From: Chloroflexota bacterium
GTDB lineage: Bacteria > Chloroflexota > Dormibacteria > Dormibacterales > Dormibacteraceae
Assembly (NCBI GenBank): GCA_005888075.1
Contig: VBKD01000213.1
Coordinates: 1 to 5,882, forward strand
Length of the DNA: 5,882 nucleotides
Reading direction: 5' to 3'
Position numbers and translations under genes: made by a program
In this document: positions 1-5,882 of the stretch, one piece after another
Numbering within the stretch: position 1 is the first letter of the stretch
How the letters are laid out: the number at the start of each line of letters is the position of its first letter
Notes under the pieces: generated by a model
The model's database searches: none
Told to the model about the DNA's origin: nothing
Seen by the model: the letters and a program-made list of their open reading frames with translations, nothing else

Positions 1-819
1 CTTGCAATCACGCCGGTTGGGTTGGACGGGAACGACAACATCACCTTCCGCCTCGGCGAGGAGATGGCGGTGCGACTACCGAGCGCCGAGCGATACGTGG
101 CCCAGGTGGACAAGGAGCAGCGATGGTTGCCCATTCTCGCTCCGCACCTTCCCCTTCCAATCCCGCAGCCGCTGGCGAAGGGCGCACCTGCCTACGACTA
201 CGCGCGGCCGTGGTCCATCTACCGATGGCTCGAAGGCAGCCCCGCATCCATCGACCTAATTGCGGATCTCGGCCGATTTGCGAGTGACCTGGCCGAGTTT
301 CTCGTCGCCCTGTACCGCATCGATCCGTCCGGAGGCCCGGCGCCTGGACCGCACAGCTTCTTTCGTGGCGGTCCGCTATCTACCTACGACGCCGAGACTC
401 GAGGCGCTATCGCCGCCCTGAACGACGAGATCGACACAGCCGCGGCCACAGAGGTATGGGAAGCAGCTCTCGCGGCGACGTGGAAGGGCTCCCCGGTCTG
501 GGTCCACGGAGACGTCAGCCCCGACAACCTGCTCGTAGACCATGGTCGTCTGAGGGCCGTCATCGACTTCGGATGCTTGGCGGTGGGCGATCCCGCCTGC
601 GACGTGACCATCGCGTGGACGTTCTTCTTCGGGGAGAGCCGCGACACCTTCCGGGCAGGCCTCCCGCTGGACGGCGCGACCTGGGCGCGGGGCCGTGGCT
701 GGGCGCTGTGGAAGGCCTTGATCACGCTCGTCCACGCCCAAGGGCAACCAACTGACGAAGCCGAGAGGAGCAGACAGGTCATCGACGATGTGATCGCCGA
801 GCACCGGCGCCGAGCCTAG
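1..819 (+). CDS. APH-family phosphotransferase (kinase-like fold), 5'-truncated by window edge
   Basis: Predicted cytosolic ATP-dependent phosphotransferase of the aminoglycoside phosphotransferase/choline kinase-like superfamily. The frame is open from base 1 (reads LAITPVGLDGNDNITFRLGE), and this stretch already resembles the nucleotide-binding N-lobe, so the real start is upstream. A TTG at 22 is in frame but would cut into the fold. The catalytic loop HGDVSPDNLLV is visible, with His at base 505, Asp at 511 and Asn at 526. It is followed by the metal-binding IDFG with Asp at 565, then GDPACD, which is typical of the family. The N-lobe has VRLP, with Arg where classical enzymes carry Lys; I recall this in many environmental members. 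The stop is TAG at 817-819. The substrate is unknown: family membership does not prove antibiotic resistance, and many such proteins phosphorylate other small molecules. The next gene follows on the same strand after about 80 bases. Confidence 0.9.
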   Translation, partial: LAITPVGLDGNDNITFRLGEEMAVRLPSAERYVAQVDKEQRWLPILAPHLPLPIPQPLAKGAPAYDYARPWSIYRWLEGSPASIDLIADLGRFASDLAEFLVALYRIDPSGGPAPGPHSFFRGGPLSTYDAETRGAIAALNDEIDTAAATEVWEAALAATWKGSPVWVHGDVSPDNLLVDHGRLRAVIDFGCLAVGDPACDVTIAWTFFFGESRDTFRAGLPLDGATWARGRGWALWKALITLVHAQGQPTDEAERSRQVIDDVIAEHRRRA

Positions 820-898
820 GGCAGAGGTTCAATCAGGCGCACCGCCTCGCCGGCAAACGTTCCCACTCGAAGTACAGTTGCGGCGAGAATCCACGTTC
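820..898. other. Short intergenic spacer, no convincing signal
   Basis: This is the gap between the phosphotransferase stop and the preferred oxidoreductase start. I see no terminator with a T-run and no clear -35/-10 pair. A 7-base inverted repeat (CTCGCCG at 846-852 and CGGCGAG at 881-887) has a 28-base loop and may be chance in high-GC DNA. The two flanking genes could be co-transcribed, but nothing here settles it. Confidence 0.4.
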
Positions 899-1915
899 AT
901 GGGCCAGGACGAACGGATCAATGTGGGCATCATCGGCGCCGGCGAGATCGCCGGCGCGCACATTCGCGGCTACTTGCAGGTTGCGGATCGCGCGCGGGTC
1001 ACCGCAATCGCAGACGTTGACGCTCAGCGTGCCCAGCGGTATGCCGAGCAGGTGAGCGCCCAGGTCTTCACCGATTACCGGGACATGATCGCTTCCTCGC
1101 CAATAGACGCGATCGACATCTGCCTGCCGCATCACCTACACAAAGACGCCATCCTTGCGGCGGCCGCGGCAGGAAAGCACGTTCTGTGCGAGAAGCCGCT
1201 TTGCCTGACCCTTGAGGAGGCGGACGCGGTGACACATGCGGTCAGTGCCGCAGGCATCACCCTGATGTGCGCCCACAATCAACTGTTCTTGCCGGCCGTT
1301 GCTCCTGCACGCACGCTGATCCGCCAAGGCAAGTTGGGCAAGGTGTACACCGCGCGCACCACGGATATATTCGCCCTCACGATCGCCGCAGACAGGCTTG
1401 GGTGGCGCGCTCGACGCGCGACAAGCGGCGGTGGTGAGCTCATCGACACCGGATACCACCCGACCTACCTGCTGCTTCACCTCATCGACAGCGAGCCGGT
1501 GGAGGTGGCCGCAATGCTCAGCCGGCACCGCATGGAGTTCCTCGAAGGCGAGGACTCGGCGCAGGTGTTGGTGAAGTTCGCCGACGGCACGGTTGGCAAC
1601 ATCGTCACAAGCTGGGCTTACGAAGCGCCCGGCGGCACGGAGAGATTCTCTGTGGCAGGCGAAGCAGGAAGCCTGTGGAGCAATGGGCGTTCTCTGCATT
1701 ACAAGCCCCGGGGCGGCGAGCCGATCCTGGTCCAGGAATCCGGCGACGTTGAACCTGACACGTATTCCCTCGAGGTGGCCGACTTCATCACCTGTCTGCA
1801 AGAGGGCCGGCGGCCGCTCAACACTGAGGTCGAGGGCGTCAAGGTCCTCAAGGTCATCCTGGCGGCGTATGCCTCCGCCGACGGCGGAAGGATCGTGGAG
1901 TTGAAGAATCTCTAG
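899..1915 (+). CDS. Gfo/Idh/MocA-family NAD(P)-dependent oxidoreductase
   Basis: Predicted cytosolic dehydrogenase acting on a sugar, inositol or similar polyol, 338 residues from the ATG at 899, the usual family length. The N-terminal Rossmann fold shows GIIGAGEIAG at residues 10-19, and an acidic pair in ADVD (Asp39, Asp41) at the end of the second strand, which suggests NAD-type ribose binding. The family signature CEKP follows (Glu98-Lys99-Pro100, with Lys as a catalytic/cofactor-contact residue). The C-terminal alpha/beta domain carries GGGELIDTGYH, with Asp183 and His187 in the catalytic positions. An in-frame TTG at 878 would add seven residues (MRRESTF). I prefer ATG because the Rossmann strand then begins a few residues in, as is normal. 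No strong Shine-Dalgarno precedes either start. The exact substrate cannot be read from sequence. The adjacent glycosyltransferase and mannosidase make a carbohydrate substrate plausible. Confidence 0.92.
   Translation: MGQDERINVGIIGAGEIAGAHIRGYLQVADRARVTAIADVDAQRAQRYAEQVSAQVFTDYRDMIASSPIDAIDICLPHHLHKDAILAAAAAGKHVLCEKPLCLTLEEADAVTHAVSAAGITLMCAHNQLFLPAVAPARTLIRQGKLGKVYTARTTDIFALTIAADRLGWRARRATSGGGELIDTGYHPTYLLLHLIDSEPVEVAAMLSRHRMEFLEGEDSAQVLVKFADGTVGNIVTSWAYEAPGGTERFSVAGEAGSLWSNGRSLHYKPRGGEPILVQESGDVEPDTYSLEVADFITCLQEGRRPLNTEVEGVKVLKVILAAYASADGGRIVELKNL
1897..1900 (+). promoter_or_regulatory. Possible Shine-Dalgarno (GGAG) for an upstream GT87 start
   Basis: GGAG within the last codons of the oxidoreductase lies 7 bases before an in-frame ATC at 1908. 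If used, the GT87 protein would begin with MSRRLWEP ahead of its first helix and overlap the oxidoreductase by 8 bases, a translational-coupling arrangement. ATC is a very rare start codon, so this is only a candidate. Confidence 0.25.
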
Positions 1916-1943
1916 GCGCCTCTGGGAGCCGTTAGGGCTCGCG

Positions 1944-3029
1944 TTGGCGTTGGTCGCCCTGGCGCTTGATGTCCTGAACCGCTATGAGCCGATCGGGATC
2001 GACTTCCACACTTACCTGGCAGCGGCGACCGTCGGCGTGCATCAGGGATGGGGGCTTATCTACGACCAGAACCTGGTTGCCGCAGCCCAGAAGCAGCTCG
2101 TGCCGGACCAGATCGCGCAGCCGTTCCTCAGCCCACCGACCGATGCGTGGTTGACCACGCCCCTGACGCTGCTTCCCTACTGGACCGCCTACTGGATCTG
2201 GGCCGCGTTGACCCTCGGTGTGTTCGCGTTTGCCCTGGTTTGGGCGTCTCGCAGTCGGGGGCTGATGCGATGGGTCATTGCCGCCGCCGCAATCGCGCCG
2301 TGGTGGGCGCTTCACGCGGTGAATCTTGGGCAGGTGTCGCCTCTGATCGCAGCCGGAGCGGTGATGGCGACACGCTTGGCCCGCGAGCGCCGCGATGTGG
2401 GGGCGGGCCTCGCCTTGACGCTGCTGTACTTGAAGCCCAACACCGCATTTTTGGTCCCGATTGCGCTCCTGGTCGCCGGTAGGTATCGAATCTTCGCCAC
2501 CTGGGCAGCCGCCGGCGTGCTGATCGCAGCCGTGGCTCTCGTGAGCATGGGCATCGGCGGTGTCACCACGTATTTGAATCTGCTGACGGGAAGCCTGCCG
2601 GAAGGGGCCGGCAACCTCACCCTGGAGGGAGCCTTTGGCGTCGGCGGGACGGCGGCCCTAATGCTGCGCGTGGTCATCACGGCGGCAACTCTTGTGACTG
2701 CATTTCGCTTTCGTCAATCGCCCGGCCTCGCGATCGCGGTCGGAGCGCTAGGGTCGTTGCTCGTCGTGCCTTATCTCCACGGCTCAGATCTCTGTCTCTT
2801 CAGCGCCGCGGCGTGGATCGTCTGGGAGGAACGGAGGGCGCTGCTGTGGCGGGTCCCCCTAGCGGCGGGGTGGCTCATCGCCACTCCTTACGTCAACAGC
2901 ACCAGCCTTGCTTTGCGGCTCAACAGGTGGACGCTGTTCGAGGCCGGTCTGCTGGTCGCTCTCGCGATCTCGGCATGGTGGCCGGCCCGAGAAAAGGTCA
3001 GGGAGCTAGCTTCAGCGTCAGGATCTTGA
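1944..3029 (+). CDS. Multi-pass membrane protein, DUF2029/GT87-type glycosyltransferase
   Basis: Predicted integral membrane glycosyltransferase of the GT-C fold, 361 residues from the TTG at 1944. Family members use polyprenyl-phosphate-linked sugars, often mannose, on the outer face of the membrane. Visible family traits: an Asp in GIDFHTY (Asp20) just after the first hydrophobic stretch, the candidate catalytic acid; a Pro-rich loop then helix near residues 63-100; NLGQVSPL at 127-134; LKPN at 163-166 leading into a helix; and PYLHGSDLCLF near 276-286. About eight to ten hydrophobic segments run through it. The start is uncertain. The frame stays open upstream to 1905, and codons before the TTG give an Arg-rich lead (RRLWEP), as expected ahead of a first membrane helix, but they offer no ATG, GTG or TTG. 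TTAGGG at 1932-1937 could serve the TTG. The 3' end overlaps the convergent mannosidase by 32 bases. The acceptor is unknown. Confidence 0.8.
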   Translation: MALVALALDVLNRYEPIGIDFHTYLAAATVGVHQGWGLIYDQNLVAAAQKQLVPDQIAQPFLSPPTDAWLTTPLTLLPYWTAYWIWAALTLGVFAFALVWASRSRGLMRWVIAAAAIAPWWALHAVNLGQVSPLIAAGAVMATRLARERRDVGAGLALTLLYLKPNTAFLVPIALLVAGRYRIFATWAAAGVLIAAVALVSMGIGGVTTYLNLLTGSLPEGAGNLTLEGAFGVGGTAALMLRVVITAATLVTAFRFRQSPGLAIAVGALGSLLVVPYLHGSDLCLFSAAAWIVWEERRALLWRVPLAAGWLIATPYVNSTSLALRLNRWTLFEAGLLVALAISAWWPAREKVRELASASGS

Positions 3030-3492
3030 AAGGCTCGAGCTCGAGCTCCAGCTGACCGTCGTGAATGGAGATTTCCTCACGGTTTCGTTCGAGCAGGTCA
3101 CAGAGGAATGCTTGGGTCACCGGCAGGGAGGTACGTATGCGCGCTCGGCACCGCCCGCCCCACGCTTCGTACAGGCGAACGATCACGGCGTCGGAGTCCT
3201 CGGCCCGCTTGATCGCCTCGACCACGACCTGCGGCGAGTCGACCTCGATCAACGACCGGCGCTCCCCCGTGGCGACTCCGCCACGGACCAAACGCAACGG
3301 GGCGTTGAGATCCTCGGCCGCCGCGATCACGCCAGCCTCGCGGAAGTCACCAACGTGTGGCATGAGCGCGTAGGTGAAGCGGTGCTTACCGCGGTCCGCC
3401 GTGGGATCGGGATGGGTAGGCGAGCGCAGCAACGAGAGCCGCATGACCGAACCGAAGATGTCGTAGCCGTATTTGCAATCGTTGAGCAGCGG
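2998..3492 (-). pseudogene. Out-of-frame C-terminal part of the GH38 alpha-mannosidase
   Basis: In the frame that differs from the main mannosidase fragment, this stretch encodes about 164 residues of the GH38 C-terminal beta domain. It begins PLLNDCKYGYDIFG and passes through MRLSLLRSPTHPDP, DRGKHRFTYALMPH, EVDSPQVVVEAIKRAEDSD and VRLYEAWGG to a final EPFKILTLKLAP, all strongly typical of bacterial alpha-mannosidases. It has no start of its own near the homology boundary; the first ATG, at 3444, lies inside a conserved strand. It is therefore the detached tail of the upstream gene, not an independent gene. The two parts add up to about 950 residues, somewhat shorter than the roughly 1000 usual for actinobacterial-type homologues, which fits a missing segment at the junction. 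It ends with TGA at 2998-3000, inside the convergent GT87 gene's 3' end. Confidence 0.88.
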
Positions 3493-5849
3493 TGCCCGAA
3501 CTGGATCTCGTAAGTTGCTCGCGGCGAGCGAACCGCAACAGGAAATGCGACTTTGAGGAACTTGTGCTCTTCCTGCCAGTCAACATCGGTTTCGAATCGA
3601 ATCACCCTCGAACCCGCGTCGAGCACCATGCGCTGTTCCAGCCTTGACGAGCCGAACTCGCGCGTAAATCGCACCGCCGCTCGCAGCGGACCGTCCATTT
3701 CAACGGTGGCTCGGCTGAGCGCGACGATGTCCTTGACGTTGTCGCGGTAATCGGCGTCGACGTCCCACGCGTCCCAGTTCTTGGGGTGGTCGTCGTGCAG
3801 CTGAAGCAGATTGCCACGAGAACCGGCTGCGAGAACCTCTCGGTTCGCTTCCTTGTCGTAGATCGACGTGAGCAGCCCCTGCTCATCCCACGTCACGCGA
3901 ACCAGGCGGTTTTCCATGGCCCGATCCGAGACTGAAATCGAATCCGGCCGCCCTGGCGAGGAGGCATCGATTGAAGCCCAGCCGCAGCTTGGAGCCTCCA
4001 CGAGCACCTGCTGTCCGTCGAGCTCGACAACTTCGCGCCGGGCATGCGAGTTGACGTTGAAGACAACGAGGTTGTTTCCAGCGCCGGCGACTTTCGATTG
4101 AGCCGAAGCCGTGATTCCGCCGGCGACCTCGACTACCTCCTCGAGCTCGCGTTCGGCGTCCTCATAGACCCAATCGATGCTCGAGCCCGGAAGGACGTCG
4201 TGGAACTGGTTGATCAGCAGCTGCTTCCAGGCTGAATCGAGCTCGGCGGCCGGATATGCGTCACCGGCGGCCACGGACCACACCTCCGACTCGCGCAATG
4301 CCTGCTCGGCGCGGCGGTTGAGCTTTTTGGTGCGGGCCTGTGTCGTGTAGGTGCCGCGGTGGAGCTCGAAGTACAGCTCGCCCACCCATGTCGTCAGGTC
4401 TCGGGCTTCTGCTTTGGCGCGAGGAAAGAAGTCAGAAGCCCGCGCGAGCTCGACCCGCGGCGCGCCGTCGAGGCTGTGAAGCCTGCGCGCGGATTCGATC
4501 ATGTCCGGCTCGGGGCCGCCGCCCCCATCTCCCCATCCGTACAGATACATGGAGTAGGAGGAGCGCTTGTCATCCTTGAAGTCGGCCGCGCTCCGCACGA
4601 TTTCACCCGCGCTGAAGCTGCCGTTGTACGTGTCTGCCGGCGGAAAGTGCGTGAAGACCCCGGTCCCGTCGATTCCCTCCCACACGAACGTGTGATGGGC
4701 GGGTTTGTTCGTGTCGTTCCACGAGAGCTTCTGAGTCAAGAAGTATTCGCCGCCCGACTCGACGATCAGCTGGGGCAGCGACCCCGGGTAGCCGAAGACG
4801 TCGGGCAGCCAGAGCTCGCGGGTCTCGACGCCGAATTCCTGCATGAAGAAGCGTTTGCCATGAAGGAACTGCCGGACCAGCGCCTCTCCTGAGGGTAGAT
4901 TGCAGTCAGCCTCGACCCACATCGAGCCCACCGGCTCCCACTGACCCGCGGCGACCTTCTGCCGGATGCCCTCGAAGATGCTCGGGTACGACTCTTTCAT
5001 CCATGCGTATTGCGCCGGCTGCGAGCACGCGAATCGATAGTCCGGGTATTCGTCCATCAGCGCGAGCGCGGTCGAGAATGTGCGCGCACACTTGCGGCGC
5101 GTCTCCCGCATCGGCCACAGCCATGCGGTGTCAATGTGGGCGTGTCCGACAGCGCTGATCATGTGCTTGGATGTGCTGGGTTTCGACAGCGCGGCTTCCA
5201 GCTGTGAGGGATCGCCGCTTTGGGCAAAGCGATCCAATGCCTCCAGGATCTGCGAGCGCCTGTCGCCGTCAGGCAGCGCGAGCGCAAGCTCAGACAGGAC
5301 CTTGAAATCCAGCGCAAGCTTGCGGGCGGCCTGGTCCTGGATGCTCAGGTCGGCCCGGCGGAAAACGAATGCCGGGTCAGGGGATTCGCGCAGAGCGATC
5401 ATCGAGGGGGCATCGTCTGGCCCCGAGACCTCGGCCTTCGGGTTGGCCGCCGCCTCGACATAGAAATCGACCTCCGTGGATGCAATGGGCAGCCAGCGGT
5501 GATTCGGGTCTATTGCGCGCCAGGGTTTGCCGTCCTTCCACGCCAGCGCCTCGCAGGTGAAACCGGTGTGGCCGCCTTCGAAGCCGATGTCAAAGCTCGC
5601 GACCACTCTCTGGCCGTGCCACTCCTCGGGTACTCGACCACGCACGTGGAACCACGTCGTGCTCCAGGGCGGCCCCCACCGGTCGCCCACCTTGAACGGC
5701 TTGAAGTCACCGCGCATCGCCTCGGCAAATGCGATCGGTTCGCCACGCACGGAGTGGGCCGTGACCTCGAGCGGTACGCTCTCTCGCTCGATGGCGGCAA
5801 GGAGCTCATCAACTTTCGACTCCAGATCAGCTCCTTTGACCGTCTGCAC
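3327..5849 (-). CDS. Alpha-mannosidase, glycoside hydrolase family 38, main fragment of a frameshifted gene
   Basis: Retaining, metal-dependent alpha-mannosidase that releases terminal alpha-mannose; I see no signal peptide, so it is probably cytosolic. Residues 1-225 form an N-terminal ancillary domain (STTWFHVRGRVPEEW near 63-77). The GH38 catalytic domain starts at about 229. Visible active-site residues are GHAHID (metal ligands His238 and Asp240), LWLPDVFGYPG (nucleophile and ligand Asp350) and NQFHDVLPG (ligand His550). The helical middle domain carries FELHRGTYTTQARTKKLNRR (494-513). A beta-rich C-terminal domain begins near 590 and runs to YEIQFGH, His786 at 3492-3494. After that the remaining 54 residues are low-complexity Arg/Ser/Thr sequence unlike GH38, while the true C-terminus continues in another frame. 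The catalytic machinery is therefore complete but the C-terminal domain is cut. The start is GTG at 5849, the first possible start after an in-frame TAA, and has no Shine-Dalgarno; CTG at 5825 is an alternative. Confidence 0.92.
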   Translation of the reverse strand: MQTVKGADLESKVDELLAAIERESVPLEVTAHSVRGEPIAFAEAMRGDFKPFKVGDRWGPPWSTTWFHVRGRVPEEWHGQRVVASFDIGFEGGHTGFTCEALAWKDGKPWRAIDPNHRWLPIASTEVDFYVEAAANPKAEVSGPDDAPSMIALRESPDPAFVFRRADLSIQDQAARKLALDFKVLSELALALPDGDRRSQILEALDRFAQSGDPSQLEAALSKPSTSKHMISAVGHAHIDTAWLWPMRETRRKCARTFSTALALMDEYPDYRFACSQPAQYAWMKESYPSIFEGIRQKVAAGQWEPVGSMWVEADCNLPSGEALVRQFLHGKRFFMQEFGVETRELWLPDVFGYPGSLPQLIVESGGEYFLTQKLSWNDTNKPAHHTFVWEGIDGTGVFTHFPPADTYNGSFSAGEIVRSAADFKDDKRSSYSMYLYGWGDGGGGPEPDMIESARRLHSLDGAPRVELARASDFFPRAKAEARDLTTWVGELYFELHRGTYTTQARTKKLNRRAEQALRESEVWSVAAGDAYPAAELDSAWKQLLINQFHDVLPGSSIDWVYEDAERELEEVVEVAGGITASAQSKVAGAGNNLVVFNVNSHARREVVELDGQQVLVEAPSCGWASIDASSPGRPDSISVSDRAMENRLVRVTWDEQGLLTSIYDKEANREVLAAGSRGNLLQLHDDHPKNWDAWDVDADYRDNVKDIVALSRATVEMDGPLRAAVRFTREFGSSRLEQRMVLDAGSRVIRFETDVDWQEEHKFLKVAFPVAVRSPRATYEIQFGHRCSTIANTATTSSVRSCGSRCCARLPIPIPRRTAVSTASPTRSCHTLVTSARLA
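3489..3497 (-). other. Frame-switch and probable deletion junction in the alpha-mannosidase
   Basis: On the minus strand, homology to GH38 runs in one frame to FGH (3500-3492) and resumes in the other frame at CTGCTCAAC (LLN, from 3489). Restoring the frame needs an insertion of 3k+1 bases. From memory of the family, the FGH and LLND motifs are normally separated by about 33 residues. These include a P-T-H-x-N-T-S-W-D type stretch and a C-A-H-K-W type motif, none of which appears in any frame here. About 100 bases therefore appear to be lost. The missing-residue estimate rests on recall, while the frame switch is directly visible. Confidence 0.8.
5831..5837 (-). promoter_or_regulatory. Strong Shine-Dalgarno-like AAAGGAG near the mannosidase start
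   Basis: The minus strand reads AAAGGAG inside codons 5-7 of the GTG-started frame. Five bases further on is an in-frame CTG (5825-5823), which would give a protein beginning MESKVDELLAAIER. The GTG at 5849 has no purine-rich sequence upstream. Either the GTG is read leaderless or with weak initiation and the motif is chance, or the CTG is the true start. Confidence 0.35.
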
Positions 5850-5882
5850 GTCACAAGAACGTTAGCCTGTCTACGGCGTGAC

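Noticed and set aside
1..819. Calling the phosphotransferase an aminoglycoside-resistance gene
   Set aside because: Only superfamily motifs are visible; it resembles the broad environmental APH group, not a named resistance enzyme, and lacks the classical N-lobe Lys.
846..887. Inverted repeat CTCGCCG / CGGCGAG before the oxidoreductase
   Set aside because: Seven base pairs around a 28-base loop is expected by chance at this GC content, and no T-run follows.
1136..1801. A 221-codon open frame antisense to the oxidoreductase
   Set aside because: It mirrors a clearly conserved gene, has no recognisable domain and is of the kind high-GC coding DNA produces on the reverse strand.
3033..3048. Palindromic repeat GCTCGAGCTCGAGC just after the GT87 stop, a possible terminator or operator
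   Set aside because: It is explained by alternating Leu-Glu codons (LELELEP) in the mannosidase tail, and there is no T-run on either side.
3061..3513. A 150-codon plus-strand open frame after the GT87 gene
   Set aside because: It lies opposite the conserved mannosidase C-terminus and its translation shows no recognisable motif.
4359..4892. A 177-codon open frame on the plus strand inside the mannosidase
   Set aside because: It is antisense to the conserved GH38 catalytic region and has no family resemblance or start signal.

Overview
The window is high-GC bacterial DNA with dense coding, few spacers, and GTG or TTG starts with little Shine-Dalgarno signal. This fits a soil-type Actinomycetota or Chloroflexota genome, but nothing here fixes the phylum. 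I see no RNA gene, mobile element, CRISPR array or phage gene.

Layout: (1) Bases 1-819, plus strand: an APH-family phosphotransferase (kinase-like fold) whose N-terminus lies off the left edge. (2) A spacer of about 80 bases with no convincing signal. (3) Bases 899-1915, plus: a complete Gfo/Idh/MocA-family NAD(P)-dependent sugar-type oxidoreductase. (4) About 1944-3029, plus: a multi-pass membrane protein of the DUF2029/GT87 polyprenyl-phosphate-sugar glycosyltransferase type. It follows the oxidoreductase closely or overlaps it, depending on the true start. (5) Bases 5849-2998, minus: a glycoside hydrolase family 38 alpha-mannosidase, convergent with the GT87 gene and overlapping its end by 32 bases.

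The main irregularity is in the mannosidase. Its frame is intact through the catalytic and middle domains to residue 786 (base 3492). There the reading switches frame, and about 164 residues of clear GH38 C-terminus continue in another frame to base 2998. By comparison with my memory of the family, roughly 30-35 residues normally present at this point are also missing. The best explanation is a deletion of length 3k+1, either a real mutation or an assembly/read error.

The oxidoreductase, membrane glycosyltransferase and alpha-mannosidase all relate to carbohydrates, so the locus may handle mannosides or cell-surface glycans. That link is inferred from neighbourhood only; the mannosidase is on the opposite strand and is not in the same operon. 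I found no evidence of a new multi-gene system. The points worth checking are the broken mannosidase and two genes with ambiguous or non-canonical starts.
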